Of a stretch of 64,000 nt of DNA, positions 1 to 8,128 are shown piece after piece. Made by a program: the position numbers and the translations under genes. Numbering within the stretch: the stretch's first letter is position 1; the number at the start of each line of letters is the position of its first letter. The DNA is taken from positions 1 to 64,000 of the forward strand of contig NZ_JAIQZM010000025.1 of the NCBI RefSeq assembly GCF_023333595.1, given 5' to 3'. The stretch is from Argonema galeatum A003/A1 (GTDB lineage Bacteria; Cyanobacteriota; Cyanobacteriia; Cyanobacteriales; Aerosakkonemataceae). Under the pieces are notes generated by a model. That model saw only the letters and a program-made list of their open reading frames with translations, was not told where the DNA came from and ran no database searches.

Positions 1-52
1 GTTGCGCTTTAGCGCTCTTATTACAGCTAGGATAAGAGCGCTAAAGCGCAAC
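1..52. repeat. perfect 20-bp inverted repeat
   Basis: Bases 1-20 and 33-52 are exact reverse complements, separated by a 12-nt loop, giving a very stable hairpin. The arms include the GC-rich core AGCGCTCTTA. It precedes the first gene by 63 bases and has no T-run, so it looks like an interspersed palindromic element rather than a terminator. The window edge prevents seeing which gene lies to its left. Confidence 0.8.
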
Positions 53-115
53 AACATACCCTTTATATAAATAACTAGCAACTTGCGTTAATTATATCAA
101 GAGTCAGAAAAAAAT

Positions 116-328
116 ATGAATGCGAAACAACTGTTGGAAAAAGTTCAATTTGTGGTAGATGCAGAGGGAAATAAATCTGCTGTCCAACTCAGTGTAGAAG
201 TTTGGTCAGAACTATTGACTATTTTAGAAGATTTGGAAGATGCAGAGGAAATTCGTCTTGCACGGGAGAACAAAGAAGCGGCTATTCCTTGGGAGAAAGG
301 GAAAGCAGAGTTGGGAATAGAGGTTTAA
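116..328 (+). CDS. small RelB/Phd-like antitoxin, apparently orphan
   Basis: A 70-residue acidic protein. Its C-terminal pattern (acidic helix, then AIPWEKGKAELG) is the ending typical of cyanobacterial RelB/Phd-like antitoxins, and the same ending (VSWEQVKAELG) is seen in the antitoxin gene at 9754-10023. Antitoxins of this kind bind and neutralise a RelE/ParE-type toxin and repress their own operon. No toxin reading frame follows: bases 329-493 hold only short fragments. It is therefore an orphan or the survivor of a decayed pair. The family assignment rests on sequence pattern only. Confidence 0.6.
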   Translation: MNAKQLLEKVQFVVDAEGNKSAVQLSVEVWSELLTILEDLEDAEEIRLARENKEAAIPWEKGKAELGIEV

Positions 329-493
329 GAAGAATTTATTTTATCTGAAACCGACATTAAACATCGCAGACGAGTTTGGGAAAATTGACCCTCATGGCTG
401 GTGAAACTGCAATAGATACATTTCGTTTAATGCGACTATTGCGTTTATTGCGAATTGCTGTTATGCTCTAAGAACATATACCCTTGTACTATT
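329..493. other. short gap with coding fragments, no convincing gene
   Basis: The sequence after the antitoxin stop can be read as a short tail ending in HRRRVWEN and then as a 25-codon ORF at 394-471 rich in Leu and Arg. Neither is long enough or recognisable enough to call. It may be the remains of the toxin that once followed the gene at 116-328. Confidence 0.35.
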
Positions 494-934
494 ATGCTGA
501 AGCAAAGATTGCCATTGGAGTCAGTTATTGGGCCAGAAGAAGCAGAGGCGATCGCAAAATTAGCACAAACCCTCAACCAGGAAAATTCACAAATAAAATT
601 AGTGGAAAGCAACGGAGAAGAAGTTCTAATTCCTGAGTCTGTTCGCAGTATGTTACGCGATATCGTTAAGAAGATTGCATCAGGTCAGGTAATTTATTTG
701 GTTCCCCACAATCACGAATTAACCACACAGGAAGCTGCCGATATTTTGAATGTTTCAAGACCTTTTTTAATTAAGTTACTGGAAGAGGAAGAAATTCCTT
801 ATATTAAGGTAGGAAAACATCGACGGATTCGGTTTCAAGATTTGATGAAGTATAAGGAAAACCGGGATCAAAAGCGCGGTAAAGCTCTGGATGAGCTAAT
901 TCAAATGAGCCAAGAAGCAGGATTCTATGAATAG
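494..934 (+). CDS. excisionase-type DNA-binding antitoxin of a PIN toxin pair
   Basis: I start the protein at the ATG at 494 (146 residues, MLKQRLPLES); the frame extends upstream to 455, but those 13 residues do not resemble the family. The second half carries an excisionase/MerR-like helix-turn-helix (LTTQEAADILNVSRPFLIKL) followed by the basic wing (YIKVGKHRRIRFQDL). This is the usual antitoxin and autorepressor of cyanobacterial PIN-domain type II toxin-antitoxin modules. Its 3' end overlaps the next gene by 8 bases, so the two are almost certainly translationally coupled. The promoter is probably in the gap after 328. Confidence 0.8.
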   Translation: MLKQRLPLESVIGPEEAEAIAKLAQTLNQENSQIKLVESNGEEVLIPESVRSMLRDIVKKIASGQVIYLVPHNHELTTQEAADILNVSRPFLIKLLEEEEIPYIKVGKHRRIRFQDLMKYKENRDQKRGKALDELIQMSQEAGFYE

Positions 935-1505
935 GAGTAATTTAACCCCTACAACAACTAAATTGCCTGTTCTTTTAGACTCTTGCGTTTTATTTCCCAT
1001 GTACTTGCGTGACCTCCTTCTTTGCACAGCGGAAGCAGAACTTTATCTGCCGTATTGGTCGCAAGAAATCCTTAACGGTGCAACTCGCAACCTTGTGGGT
1101 CAAGGACGGATGACGGCTGAGTTAGCAATGAAACTTGAAGTAGCAATCAAAGCAGCTTTTTCTAAAGCAATGGTTGAAGTTCCTGCTGGTCTAGCGGAAG
1201 TGATGACAAACCACCCAGGAGATCGTCATGTTCTTGCTGCTGCTGTAATGGCTAACGCTAAGATTATTGTTACCTCAAATCTCAAGCACTTTCAAGCAAA
1301 TGACCTGGCTCCTTGGAATATAAAAGCGCAGTCTCCAGATGAATTTTTATGCAACATTTTTGACGAATACCCAGATGAGATGGTTGAAGTAGTACGGCGA
1401 CAGTCTCAGGCTCTTAGAAAGCCGCCACTGACTGTTAATGAACTGCTTGGGTTGTTGAGTAAAGATATTCCTGAATTTGCGAATAATGTTTCGTCCTACG
1501 AATAG
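927..1505 (+). CDS. PIN-domain ribonuclease toxin
   Basis: A 192-residue PIN-domain protein. The acidic metal-binding residues are visible: the first Asp in VLLDSCVLFP, a central Glu, and the later DRHVLAAAV and AKIIVTSNLKHF segments that complete the nuclease fold. Such proteins cleave RNA in a magnesium-dependent way and are held inactive by the upstream DNA-binding antitoxin, with which this gene overlaps by 8 bases. The C-terminal extension (about residues 140-190, containing PPLTVNELL) is common in the cyanobacterial branch of the family. The open reading frame is intact, so the module is probably functional. Confidence 0.8.
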   Translation: MNRSNLTPTTTKLPVLLDSCVLFPMYLRDLLLCTAEAELYLPYWSQEILNGATRNLVGQGRMTAELAMKLEVAIKAAFSKAMVEVPAGLAEVMTNHPGDRHVLAAAVMANAKIIVTSNLKHFQANDLAPWNIKAQSPDEFLCNIFDEYPDEMVEVVRRQSQALRKPPLTVNELLGLLSKDIPEFANNVSSYE

Positions 1506-1680
1506 AGGAAGAGTTATCTTAAAATTAAGTTAGTGGGGATAAATACTTACTGTGCGATCGCACTTTGCCACAAAGCACAAGTGTGACATTTTAATGAAAT
1601 CTGGCACCAGGCGATGTCAATGGCTGTACTCTGGTAAAAATAACGCCTAAGTCTTGGGAAAGCCTCAGAGAGTGCATCAG

Positions 1681-3552
1681 ATGGGAAACCTTTTGAACAA
1701 TCGCTATTGCATCCTTCAGTCTTTGGGGAGTGGCGGGTTTGGGGAAACTTTTCTGGCAGAAGATACTCAAATGCCATCAAAGCGTCGCTGTGCGATCAAA
1801 CGACTCAAACCGCTGACCCAAAATGCGACATACCAAGTGCAGAAACGATTTGAGCGGGAAGCGGCTATTTTGGAGGCGCTGGGAGAGGATTGCCCGCAAA
1901 TTCCCCAGTTGTATGCTTATTTTGTGGAAGCGGGACAATTTTATTTAGTCCAGGAATGGATTGAAGGGGAGACGCTCAAGCAAAAGGTGCAAAAAGATGG
2001 CCCCTTGAGCGATCGCACTGTCTTCGATTTCCTCTTAAAACTCCTGCCTGTGCTGGATTACGTGCATAGCAAAGGCATCATTCATCGAGATATTAAACCG
2101 GATAATATTATTCTGCGACAGAGAGATGATAACCCGGTTTTGATTGACTTTGGCGCAGTCAAGGAAACAATGGGAACAGGGTTAGATCCCGAAAGTAATG
2201 CTATCTCAAGCGTAATTATAGGTTCGCCTGGGTTTATGCCGCCAGAACAGGCAGTAGGCAGACCCGTTTTCGCCAGCGATTTGTACAGTTTAGGGATGAC
2301 TGCTGCTTATCTGCTGACAGGCAAATCGCCCTATCAGTTGGAAACTAGCCCCATTACCGGCGAAATTATCTGGGAAAATCAGGCAGCGAATCTGGAGGAG
2401 AGTGGGGCAAACCTCAATCCCAGGTTAGCAGCAGTTTTAGGTCGAGCTCTGAGAACTCACACACGCGATCGCTTTTTGAGTGCAAGTGAAATGCTGGAAG
2501 CATTGCGTACTGCGGAAGGGAGTAATGTTTTCCAGTTAAGTCTGGATAATCCTGAAGGTCAGGTGGGACTGGAATCTCGCTTTTATGTGGAACGTCCGCC
2601 CATAGAAACTGACTGTTACGACACAATTGTAAGGCCGGGGGCGCTCATCCGCATCAAGGCACCTCGGCAGATGGGCAAAAGTTCGCTGATGACGCGCATT
2701 CTCCATCATGCTAAGCGATCAGGCGATCGCACGGTATCCTTAAATTTTCAGTCAGCAGACGCAGAATTTCTCACCAGTCTCGATCGATTCTTGCAGTGGT
2801 TTTGTGCCAGCATTACCTATGAATTGAATCTACCCGATCGGCTGGATGAGTATTGGAAGGGAGTTCTGGGTAGTAAGAATAAGTGTACAAACTACTTTCA
2901 AAGGTATATCTTATCAGAAATAAATAGCTCGCTGACTTTGGCCTTGGATGAAGTAGATCAAGTTTTCCAACATCCAGAAATTGCTACAGACTTCTTTGGA
3001 CTTTTGCGAGCTTGGCACGAACGGGCTAAGAATGACGCAACTTGGAAAAAACTGAGATTGGTGATCGTCCATTCTAAAGAAGTTTATGTGCCGCTGAATA
3101 TCAATCAATCTCCTTTCAATGTGGGATTGCCCATTGAATTGCCAGAGTTGAACTTGGCACAGATCCAGGATTTAGTCAAACGGCACAATTTAAATTTGTC
3201 TGCGGCAGAAATTGAGCAAATAATGGCAATGTTTGGCGGACATCCTTATTTAGTGCGATTGGCTCTTTATGAAATTACACGAGGCCGAATTACTTTAGAT
3301 AGGTTGCTGCAAGTAGCTCCTACGGAAGAAGGGCCGTATTATGACCATTTGCGTCGCCACTTATTAAACTTGGAAAATGATGCTAATTTGGCAGCAGCTA
3401 TTAAGCAGGTGGTGGTAGCAAGTAATCCGATCCAAATAGGGACATTAGAGGCGTTTAAACTTCGCAGTATGGGGTTAGTAAAGTTTCAGGGTAATAATGT
3501 GATGCCTTTGTGCGATTTGTATAGGTTATATTTCGGCAATAGACTTAGTTAA
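1681..3552 (+). CDS. Ser/Thr protein kinase fused to an AAA-like ATPase domain
   Basis: About 623 residues from the ATG at 1681; a TTG start at 1654 is possible but adds only nine residues. Residues about 5-270 form a Hanks-type kinase: glycine loop GSGGFGETF, lysine in CAIKRLKP, catalytic HRDIKPDN, metal-binding DFGAVKE, and the GSPGFMPPEQ activation segment. From about residue 300 the protein becomes an AAA-like NTPase with the P-loop RQMGKSSLM near residue 330 and a likely Walker B in LTLALDEVD. No membrane segment is seen, so it is probably cytoplasmic. The ATPase half is related to the N-terminal part of the protein encoded next at 3682-6855, suggesting the two genes act in one signalling pathway. 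The substrate is unknown. Confidence 0.85.
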   Translation: MGNLLNNRYCILQSLGSGGFGETFLAEDTQMPSKRRCAIKRLKPLTQNATYQVQKRFEREAAILEALGEDCPQIPQLYAYFVEAGQFYLVQEWIEGETLKQKVQKDGPLSDRTVFDFLLKLLPVLDYVHSKGIIHRDIKPDNIILRQRDDNPVLIDFGAVKETMGTGLDPESNAISSVIIGSPGFMPPEQAVGRPVFASDLYSLGMTAAYLLTGKSPYQLETSPITGEIIWENQAANLEESGANLNPRLAAVLGRALRTHTRDRFLSASEMLEALRTAEGSNVFQLSLDNPEGQVGLESRFYVERPPIETDCYDTIVRPGALIRIKAPRQMGKSSLMTRILHHAKRSGDRTVSLNFQSADAEFLTSLDRFLQWFCASITYELNLPDRLDEYWKGVLGSKNKCTNYFQRYILSEINSSLTLALDEVDQVFQHPEIATDFFGLLRAWHERAKNDATWKKLRLVIVHSKEVYVPLNINQSPFNVGLPIELPELNLAQIQDLVKRHNLNLSAAEIEQIMAMFGGHPYLVRLALYEITRGRITLDRLLQVAPTEEGPYYDHLRRHLLNLENDANLAAAIKQVVVASNPIQIGTLEAFKLRSMGLVKFQGNNVMPLCDLYRLYFGNRLS

Positions 3553-3681
3553 TTTCCAGTAGGGGCACGGCATCAACTATGTTTGTATCTATCCGCCAAA
3601 TTTATCGCCGCCGTGCCCCTACCCTTGGGTATTATATAGACGCAATCACATTAATTTTAGATGCAGATGGAGATAGCCAAA
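3553..3681. repeat. intergenic gap with a 12-bp inverted repeat
   Basis: Bases 3560-3571 (TAGGGGCACGGC) and 3610-3621 are perfect reverse complements around a 38-nt loop. The GCACGGCATCA part of the arm and loop recurs in the elements at 20536-20650 and 54236-54345, so this looks like a miniature member of the same repeat family. A good ribosome site, GGAG at 3669-3672, lies nine bases before the ATG at 3682. Confidence 0.6.
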
Positions 3682-6600
3682 ATGGCAAACTCAAACTATC
3701 AATATCAAGTCGGCGGCAGCTTGCCACCAGATGCGCCCACATACGTGAAACGACAGGCAGATGATAATTTTTATGAGGGGTTGAAAGCACTTGATTTTTG
3801 TTATGTGTTGAATTCGCGGCAGATGGGAAAGTCTAGCTTGCGGGTGCGAACAATGCAGCGATTGCAAGCAGAAGGAATTGCCTGTGCTGCCATTGATATT
3901 ACAGCGATTGGAACTTCGGATATCACGCCAGAGCAATGGTACGCTGGCGTAATTGATAGCATTGTCGGTAGTTTGAATTTATACGATAATTTCGATTTAG
4001 ATACTTGGTGGACTGAGAAAGGTTTGCTGTCTTTTGTGCAAAGATTCAGCAAGTTTATCGAAGAAGTGCTGTTGAAATCAATATCTGAAAATATAGTAAT
4101 TTTTGTTGATGAAATAGACAGCATACTCAGCTTAAAATTTAATATAGATGACTTTTTTGCAGTTATTCGCGACTGCTATAATAGAAGGGCAGATAATCCA
4201 GAATACCAACGCATCAGCTTTGCCTTAATTGGAGTTGCGACACCCTCAGATTTGATTAGAGACAAGCGACGCACGCCTTTTAATATTGGTCGTGCCATTG
4301 AATTAACAGGCTTTCAACTCGAAGAAGCAGAACCCCTAGCGCAAGGTTTTGCAGCAAAAATCAGCAATCCAATGGCGCTGATTCCAGCAATATTTGATTG
4401 GACGGGAGGACAACCGTTTTTAACTCAAAAAGTTTGCAAGCTCATTTTTGCCAATGCAGAAATAAGCGAAAATCCCGAAGATTGGGTAGCAGATTTGGTG
4501 CTGGCGAAGGTTATTGAAAATTGGGAAGCGCAAGATGAACCGGAGCATTTGAAGACAATTAGAGACCGCATCCTCGTCAACGAAAAACGCGCTTCTCGCT
4601 TGTTGGGATTGTATCAGCAAATTTTGCAAAAGGGAGGAGTAACAGCAGATGACAGCGACGAACAAATGGAATTGCGACTAACCGGGTTAGTGGTGAGGCA
4701 GTCAGGACAAGTTCGCGTTAGCAACCGCATTTATGAGGAAGTTTTTAACCTGAGTTGGGTGGAGAAAGAATTAGCGAATCTGCGTCCCTACGCGGAAGCA
4801 TTCGCAGCTTGGTTAGATTCAGATTGCCAGGATGAATCGCGGCTGTTGCGGGGACAGGCATTGCAGGATGCACTTGTTTGGGCGGCTGATAAAAGTTTGA
4901 GCGATAAAGATTATCAGTTTTTAACGGCTAGCCAAGATTTGGATAAGCGAGAAGTGGAAATCGCTTTGGAGGCGGAAAAAAGAGCTAGGGAACTCGAAAA
5001 ACTGGAAGCCGAAATTAACTTAGATGCAGAAAGAAAAGCTTTGGAGACAGAAAAGCAAGCTAATGAAATTTTAGCCAAGGCGACGGAGAAGGCACAGCAA
5101 CGCATTCGCATCGGTTCCGTTATTCTGGCGCTATCCTTGGTGGCGGCCACCATTGCAGGGGTACTTGCAGGTAAGGCAGCGCAACAACTACGAGAAGCCC
5201 AGGAAATTGCGAAAATAGAACAAGAAGTGACAAGTGCTTCAGGGCAATTTGAATATCAAGAAATCGAAGCTTTATTATCAGCGATGCAGGCTGGGCAAGA
5301 CTTAAAAGCGCTGGTTAAAAATCGCCCTCTCGAAGAATATCCCACTGCCAGTCCGCTTTTAGCTTTAGAGACTATTCTGGACAACATTCACGAGCAGAGT
5401 CAACTCAAAGGACATGGGAATTCTGTCAGTAGCGCCAACTTCAGTCCCGACGGCCAACGCATCGTCACCGCCTCAAATGATAACACCGCCAGAGTGTGGG
5501 ATTTATCGGGCAAGCAACTAGCTATCCTCAAAGGACATGGGAATTCTGTCAGTAGCGCCAACTTCAGTCCCGACGGCCAACGCATCGTCACCGCCTCATA
5601 TGATAACACCGCCAGAGTGTGGGATTTATCGGGCAAGCAACTAGCTATCCTCGAAGGACAGAGTTCTGCTAGTTGCGCCAACTTCAGTCCCGACGGCCAA
5701 CGCATCGTCACCGCCTCAAAAGACAACACCGCCAGAGTGTGGGATTTATCGGGCAAGCAACTAGCTATCCTCAGAGGACATCAGTATGGTGTCAACAGCG
5801 CCAACTTCAGTCCCGACGGCCAACGCATCGTCACCGCCTCAAATGACATCGCCAGAGTGTGGGATTTATCGGGTCAGCTATTAACAGAACTCAAAGGGCA
5901 TCCGGGTTATGTCTACAGCGCCAACTTTAGTCCCGACGGCCAACGCATCGTCACCGCCTCAAATGACAGCACTGCTAGAGTATGGGATTTATCGGGTCAG
6001 CAACTAGCTATCCTCCATCAGTATGGTGTCAACAGCGCCAACTTCAGTCCCGACGGCCAACGCATCGTCACCGCCTCATATGACAAAACCGCCAGAGTAT
6101 GGGATTTATCGGGTCAGCAACTAGCTATCCTCAAAGGACATCAGTATCCTGTCTACAGCGCCAACTTCAGTCCTGACGGCCAACGCATCGTCACCGCCTC
6201 AGATGACAACACCGCCAGAGTGTGGGATTTATCGGGTCAGCAACTAGCTATCCTCAAAGGACATAAGAATCCTATGGGTAGCGCCAAGAGTAGCGCCAAC
6301 TTCAGTCCCGACGGCCAACGCATCGTCACCACCCTATCAGGTGACAGCACTGCTAGAGTGTGGGATTTATCAGGTAAACAATTAGCCGAACTCAAAGGAC
6401 ATCAGTATCCTGTCCGTAGCGCCAACTTCAGTCCCGACGGCCAACGCATCGTCACCACGGCCTTGTTTGACAACACCGCCAGAGTGTGGGATTTATCGGG
6501 TAAACAATTAGCCGAACTCAAAGGACATCAGTATCCTGTCAGTAGCGCCAACTTCAGTCCCGACGGCCAACGCATCGTCACCGCCTCAGATGACAAAACC

Positions 6601-6855
6601 GCCAGAGTATGGGATTTAGCGGGTAAACAATTAGCCGAACTCAAAGGACATCAGTCTCCTGTCAGTAGGGCCAACTTCAGTTCCGACGGCCAACGCATCG
6701 TCACCGCCTCATATGACGGCACTGCCAGAGTGTGGAATGTGGAAACTGTTGGCAACTTGGATTTACTGCTAGCGCGGGGTTGCGACTGGCTGAAAGATTA
6801 CTTTGTCACCCATCCTGAAGAATTAGCAAAACTTCCGGTATGTCAACTAAATTGA
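3682..6855 (+). CDS. AAA-like ATPase with coiled coil, TM segment and 11 WD40 repeats
   Basis: I start at the ATG at 3682 because GGAG lies nine bases upstream; ATGs at 3661 and 3667 are in frame. The protein has about 1057 residues. An AAA-like NTPase domain begins at once, with P-loop RQMGKSSL near residue 48 and Walker B IVIFVDEIDS. A winged-helix-like region follows, then a charged coiled coil (about residues 415-470, rich in EKRARELEKLEAE), one transmembrane helix (about 478-498) and eleven WD40 repeats (about 573-1014), each with FSPDGQRIVTAS and ARVWDLSG. The tail LLLARGCDWLKDYF recurs in the protein at 46832-51655. This domain order is typical of cyanobacterial STAND-like signalling ATPases. 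The repeats are almost identical, unlike a long-settled propeller. Confidence 0.85.
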   Translation: MANSNYQYQVGGSLPPDAPTYVKRQADDNFYEGLKALDFCYVLNSRQMGKSSLRVRTMQRLQAEGIACAAIDITAIGTSDITPEQWYAGVIDSIVGSLNLYDNFDLDTWWTEKGLLSFVQRFSKFIEEVLLKSISENIVIFVDEIDSILSLKFNIDDFFAVIRDCYNRRADNPEYQRISFALIGVATPSDLIRDKRRTPFNIGRAIELTGFQLEEAEPLAQGFAAKISNPMALIPAIFDWTGGQPFLTQKVCKLIFANAEISENPEDWVADLVLAKVIENWEAQDEPEHLKTIRDRILVNEKRASRLLGLYQQILQKGGVTADDSDEQMELRLTGLVVRQSGQVRVSNRIYEEVFNLSWVEKELANLRPYAEAFAAWLDSDCQDESRLLRGQALQDALVWAADKSLSDKDYQFLTASQDLDKREVEIALEAEKRARELEKLEAEINLDAERKALETEKQANEILAKATEKAQQRIRIGSVILALSLVAATIAGVLAGKAAQQLREAQEIAKIEQEVTSASGQFEYQEIEALLSAMQAGQDLKALVKNRPLEEYPTASPLLALETILDNIHEQSQLKGHGNSVSSANFSPDGQRIVTASNDNTARVWDLSGKQLAILKGHGNSVSSANFSPDGQRIVTASYDNTARVWDLSGKQLAILEGQSSASCANFSPDGQRIVTASKDNTARVWDLSGKQLAILRGHQYGVNSANFSPDGQRIVTASNDIARVWDLSGQLLTELKGHPGYVYSANFSPDGQRIVTASNDSTARVWDLSGQQLAILHQYGVNSANFSPDGQRIVTASYDKTARVWDLSGQQLAILKGHQYPVYSANFSPDGQRIVTASDDNTARVWDLSGQQLAILKGHKNPMGSAKSSANFSPDGQRIVTTLSGDSTARVWDLSGKQLAELKGHQYPVRSANFSPDGQRIVTTALFDNTARVWDLSGKQLAELKGHQYPVSSANFSPDGQRIVTASDDKTARVWDLAGKQLAELKGHQSPVSRANFSSDGQRIVTASYDGTARVWNVETVGNLDLLLARGCDWLKDYFVTHPEELAKLPVCQLN
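5399..6740 (+). repeat. tandem WD40-coding repeats, near-identical at DNA level
   Basis: Eleven units of about 114-135 bp encode the WD40 blades of the 3682-6855 protein. A core block (CCAACTTCAGTCCCGACGGC and flanks) is repeated with few or no changes in every unit. Differences cluster in two short windows: just after the GH position and around the ASxD position. Units 3 and 6 are shortened, and units 8 and 9 have small insertions. Such DNA-level identity implies recent amplification or ongoing gene conversion. Confidence 0.85.
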
Positions 6856-7057
6856 GAAGGTAGGGGGCAGGGGGGCAGGAGTCTTTTTTGCTCTTTCAGA
6901 AAATGCGATCGCTCTAGAGTGAGTCTTTTTTAGTCTCGCACGAAATGCGATCGCTCATCAACGAGTCTTTGGTATTGCGATCGCAGCATTTAAGCATATA
7001 ATTATTTTGCTATATTCATAGCAGATAAAAATAGGTTTGCAATTGGCAAATATAACT
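6856..7057. other. intergenic gap with three HIP1-type sites
   Basis: About 200 bases with a short G-rich stretch after the stop at 6855 and three GCGATCGC-type octamers close together, two of them inside a loose direct repeat that also contains GAGTCTTTTT. No promoter or gene can be assigned with confidence. Confidence 0.5.
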
Positions 7058-7483
7058 ATGAAGACTGAAGAAATTACCCCTTGGGAACAGTTTCAGGTTG
7101 AATTATCAGCCAGAGGTTTCCCAACGACTTACAACTCACCAGAAGATTTCATAGCTGCGATTAAATCTGACTTCGAGCGAGGAGGTTTGCATATAGCAAG
7201 GCAATTGGCTTTCCGAGCAGTTGAATTATACCCCGAACACGAAAAAATCAAGTATTACGCCCATGTTCTTGCCCCTCCAAAAGTAACAGTTAGTCCTAGT
7301 TCTCCAGAACGCCGAAAAATGGTTGCTGCGAATCAAGATTGGTTGAAGAAAAACCGGATAAAATATCTGAATCGTTGGGTCGCAGTCTACAATGGTGAGC
7401 TATTAGCTGATGCTGCTTCTATTGACGAATTAGTCGTTCAATTAGATGATATAAAGGGAGTATTAATTACGGTGCTTTATTAA
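7058..7483 (+). CDS. DUF5678 domain protein
   Basis: 141 residues from the ATG at 7058; the frame can also open at a TTG at 7037. The C-terminal third, with KNRIKYLNRWVAVYNGELL and a following acidic VVQLDDIKGVLI, matches the DUF5678 pattern: a small domain of unknown function found in many cyanobacterial and archaeal gene pairs. The N-terminal half, with PWEQFQVELSARGFP, is not recognised. Its TAA stop overlaps the ATG of the next gene in the sequence TAATG, so translation is coupled and the two proteins probably work together. Confidence 0.7.
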   Translation: MKTEEITPWEQFQVELSARGFPTTYNSPEDFIAAIKSDFERGGLHIARQLAFRAVELYPEHEKIKYYAHVLAPPKVTVSPSSPERRKMVAANQDWLKKNRIKYLNRWVAVYNGELLADAASIDELVVQLDDIKGVLITVLY

Positions 7484-7944
7484 TGGTCCTGTTATTTTTG
7501 AATGGCGATACTTTTGCTACAGGCGCTGCTCGTTATGATTATCGTCCAGCTACGGAAGGTGAAGTTACAAATCGCATTATTCTGCAAGTAGACATCGCTG
7601 GTATTTTAATAGAAGCTGTGGTTGATACGGGTGCCCCTTATGTAGTATTGGCACCTCGAATTGCCCGAATTATAGGGCTTAGTCCGGCTTCCGCTATTGG
7701 CAGAGAGAGAATGTTGATTAGAGGAATGCGGCTGGATGGTAACATTTATCGGTTTAGTATGAAGTTGGTGGCAGAGTTGGGTGAAGATGAGGAGCTAGAG
7801 GCGACTATTTTTGTGCCAGATAGTGAGGAATATTGGGGAAATTTTCCTTCTTTCATCGGTTTGGGTGGTTTCCTAGAAAGAGTTCGTTTTGCCGTCGATC
7901 CATCGACTGATATGTTTTATTTTGGTTCGCTAGCATTATCGTAA
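7483..7944 (+). CDS. retropepsin-like aspartic protease domain protein
   Basis: 153 residues. The segment EAVVDTGAPYVVLAP contains the D-T-G-A active-site signature of single-domain (retropepsin-like) aspartic peptidases, with hydrophobic residues before it and a later FIGLGGFLERVRFAVD segment resembling the second flap-proximal strand. Such proteins must dimerise to form an active site. The start codon overlaps the stop of the DUF5678 gene by one base, so the pair is coupled. The 3' end converges with, and overlaps by 9 bases, the antitoxin gene on the other strand. Proteolytic activity is inferred from the motif alone. Confidence 0.75.
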   Translation: MVLLFLNGDTFATGAARYDYRPATEGEVTNRIILQVDIAGILIEAVVDTGAPYVVLAPRIARIIGLSPASAIGRERMLIRGMRLDGNIYRFSMKLVAELGEDEELEATIFVPDSEEYWGNFPSFIGLGGFLERVRFAVDPSTDMFYFGSLALS

Positions 7945-8106
7945 TCGCATCTCAACTTCTAAGCAAAGTTCGATCGCTTCTTGAATGCGTTCCATCAGTT
8001 CATCCAGTGACTTTGCTTGCGTATGACACCCAGGAAGACTAGGCACAGAAGCAACAAAATAACCTTCAGAATCTCGCTCGATAATTACATTAAATTCTTT
8101 GTTCAT
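7936..8106 (-). CDS. HicB-family antitoxin, without a visible HicA
   Basis: 56 residues from the ATG at 8106, chosen because AAGGAC lies at a good distance upstream; the frame continues to 8157 but that part is unlike the family. The pattern FNVIIERDSEGYFVASVPSL, then PGCHTQAKSLDELMERIQEA, is the characteristic partial RNase H-like fold of HicB/UPF0150 proteins. HicB normally neutralises the HicA RNA-cleaving toxin. No HicA gene lies beside it; the upstream neighbour on the same strand is a Uma2-family gene ending 22 bases away. It lacks the C-terminal DNA-binding domain of longer HicB proteins. Confidence 0.75.
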   Translation of the reverse strand: MNKEFNVIIERDSEGYFVASVPSLPGCHTQAKSLDELMERIQEAIELCLEVEMRLR

Positions 8107-8128
8107 TTTCAGCCGTCCTTGTTTGCTG

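Noticed and set aside
394-471. 25-codon Leu/Arg-rich ORF as a membrane toxin peptide
   Set aside because: It is very short, has no ribosome site, and sits in a region that looks like decayed coding DNA.
3579-3764. 61-codon ORF between the kinase and WD40 genes
   Set aside because: It runs through a palindromic repeat into the next gene in the wrong frame, and lacks a ribosome site.
5400-5756. Antisense ORF of 118 codons within the WD40 repeats
   Set aside because: It simply mirrors the repeated sense-strand codons (the peptide itself is repetitive) and has no independent signals.
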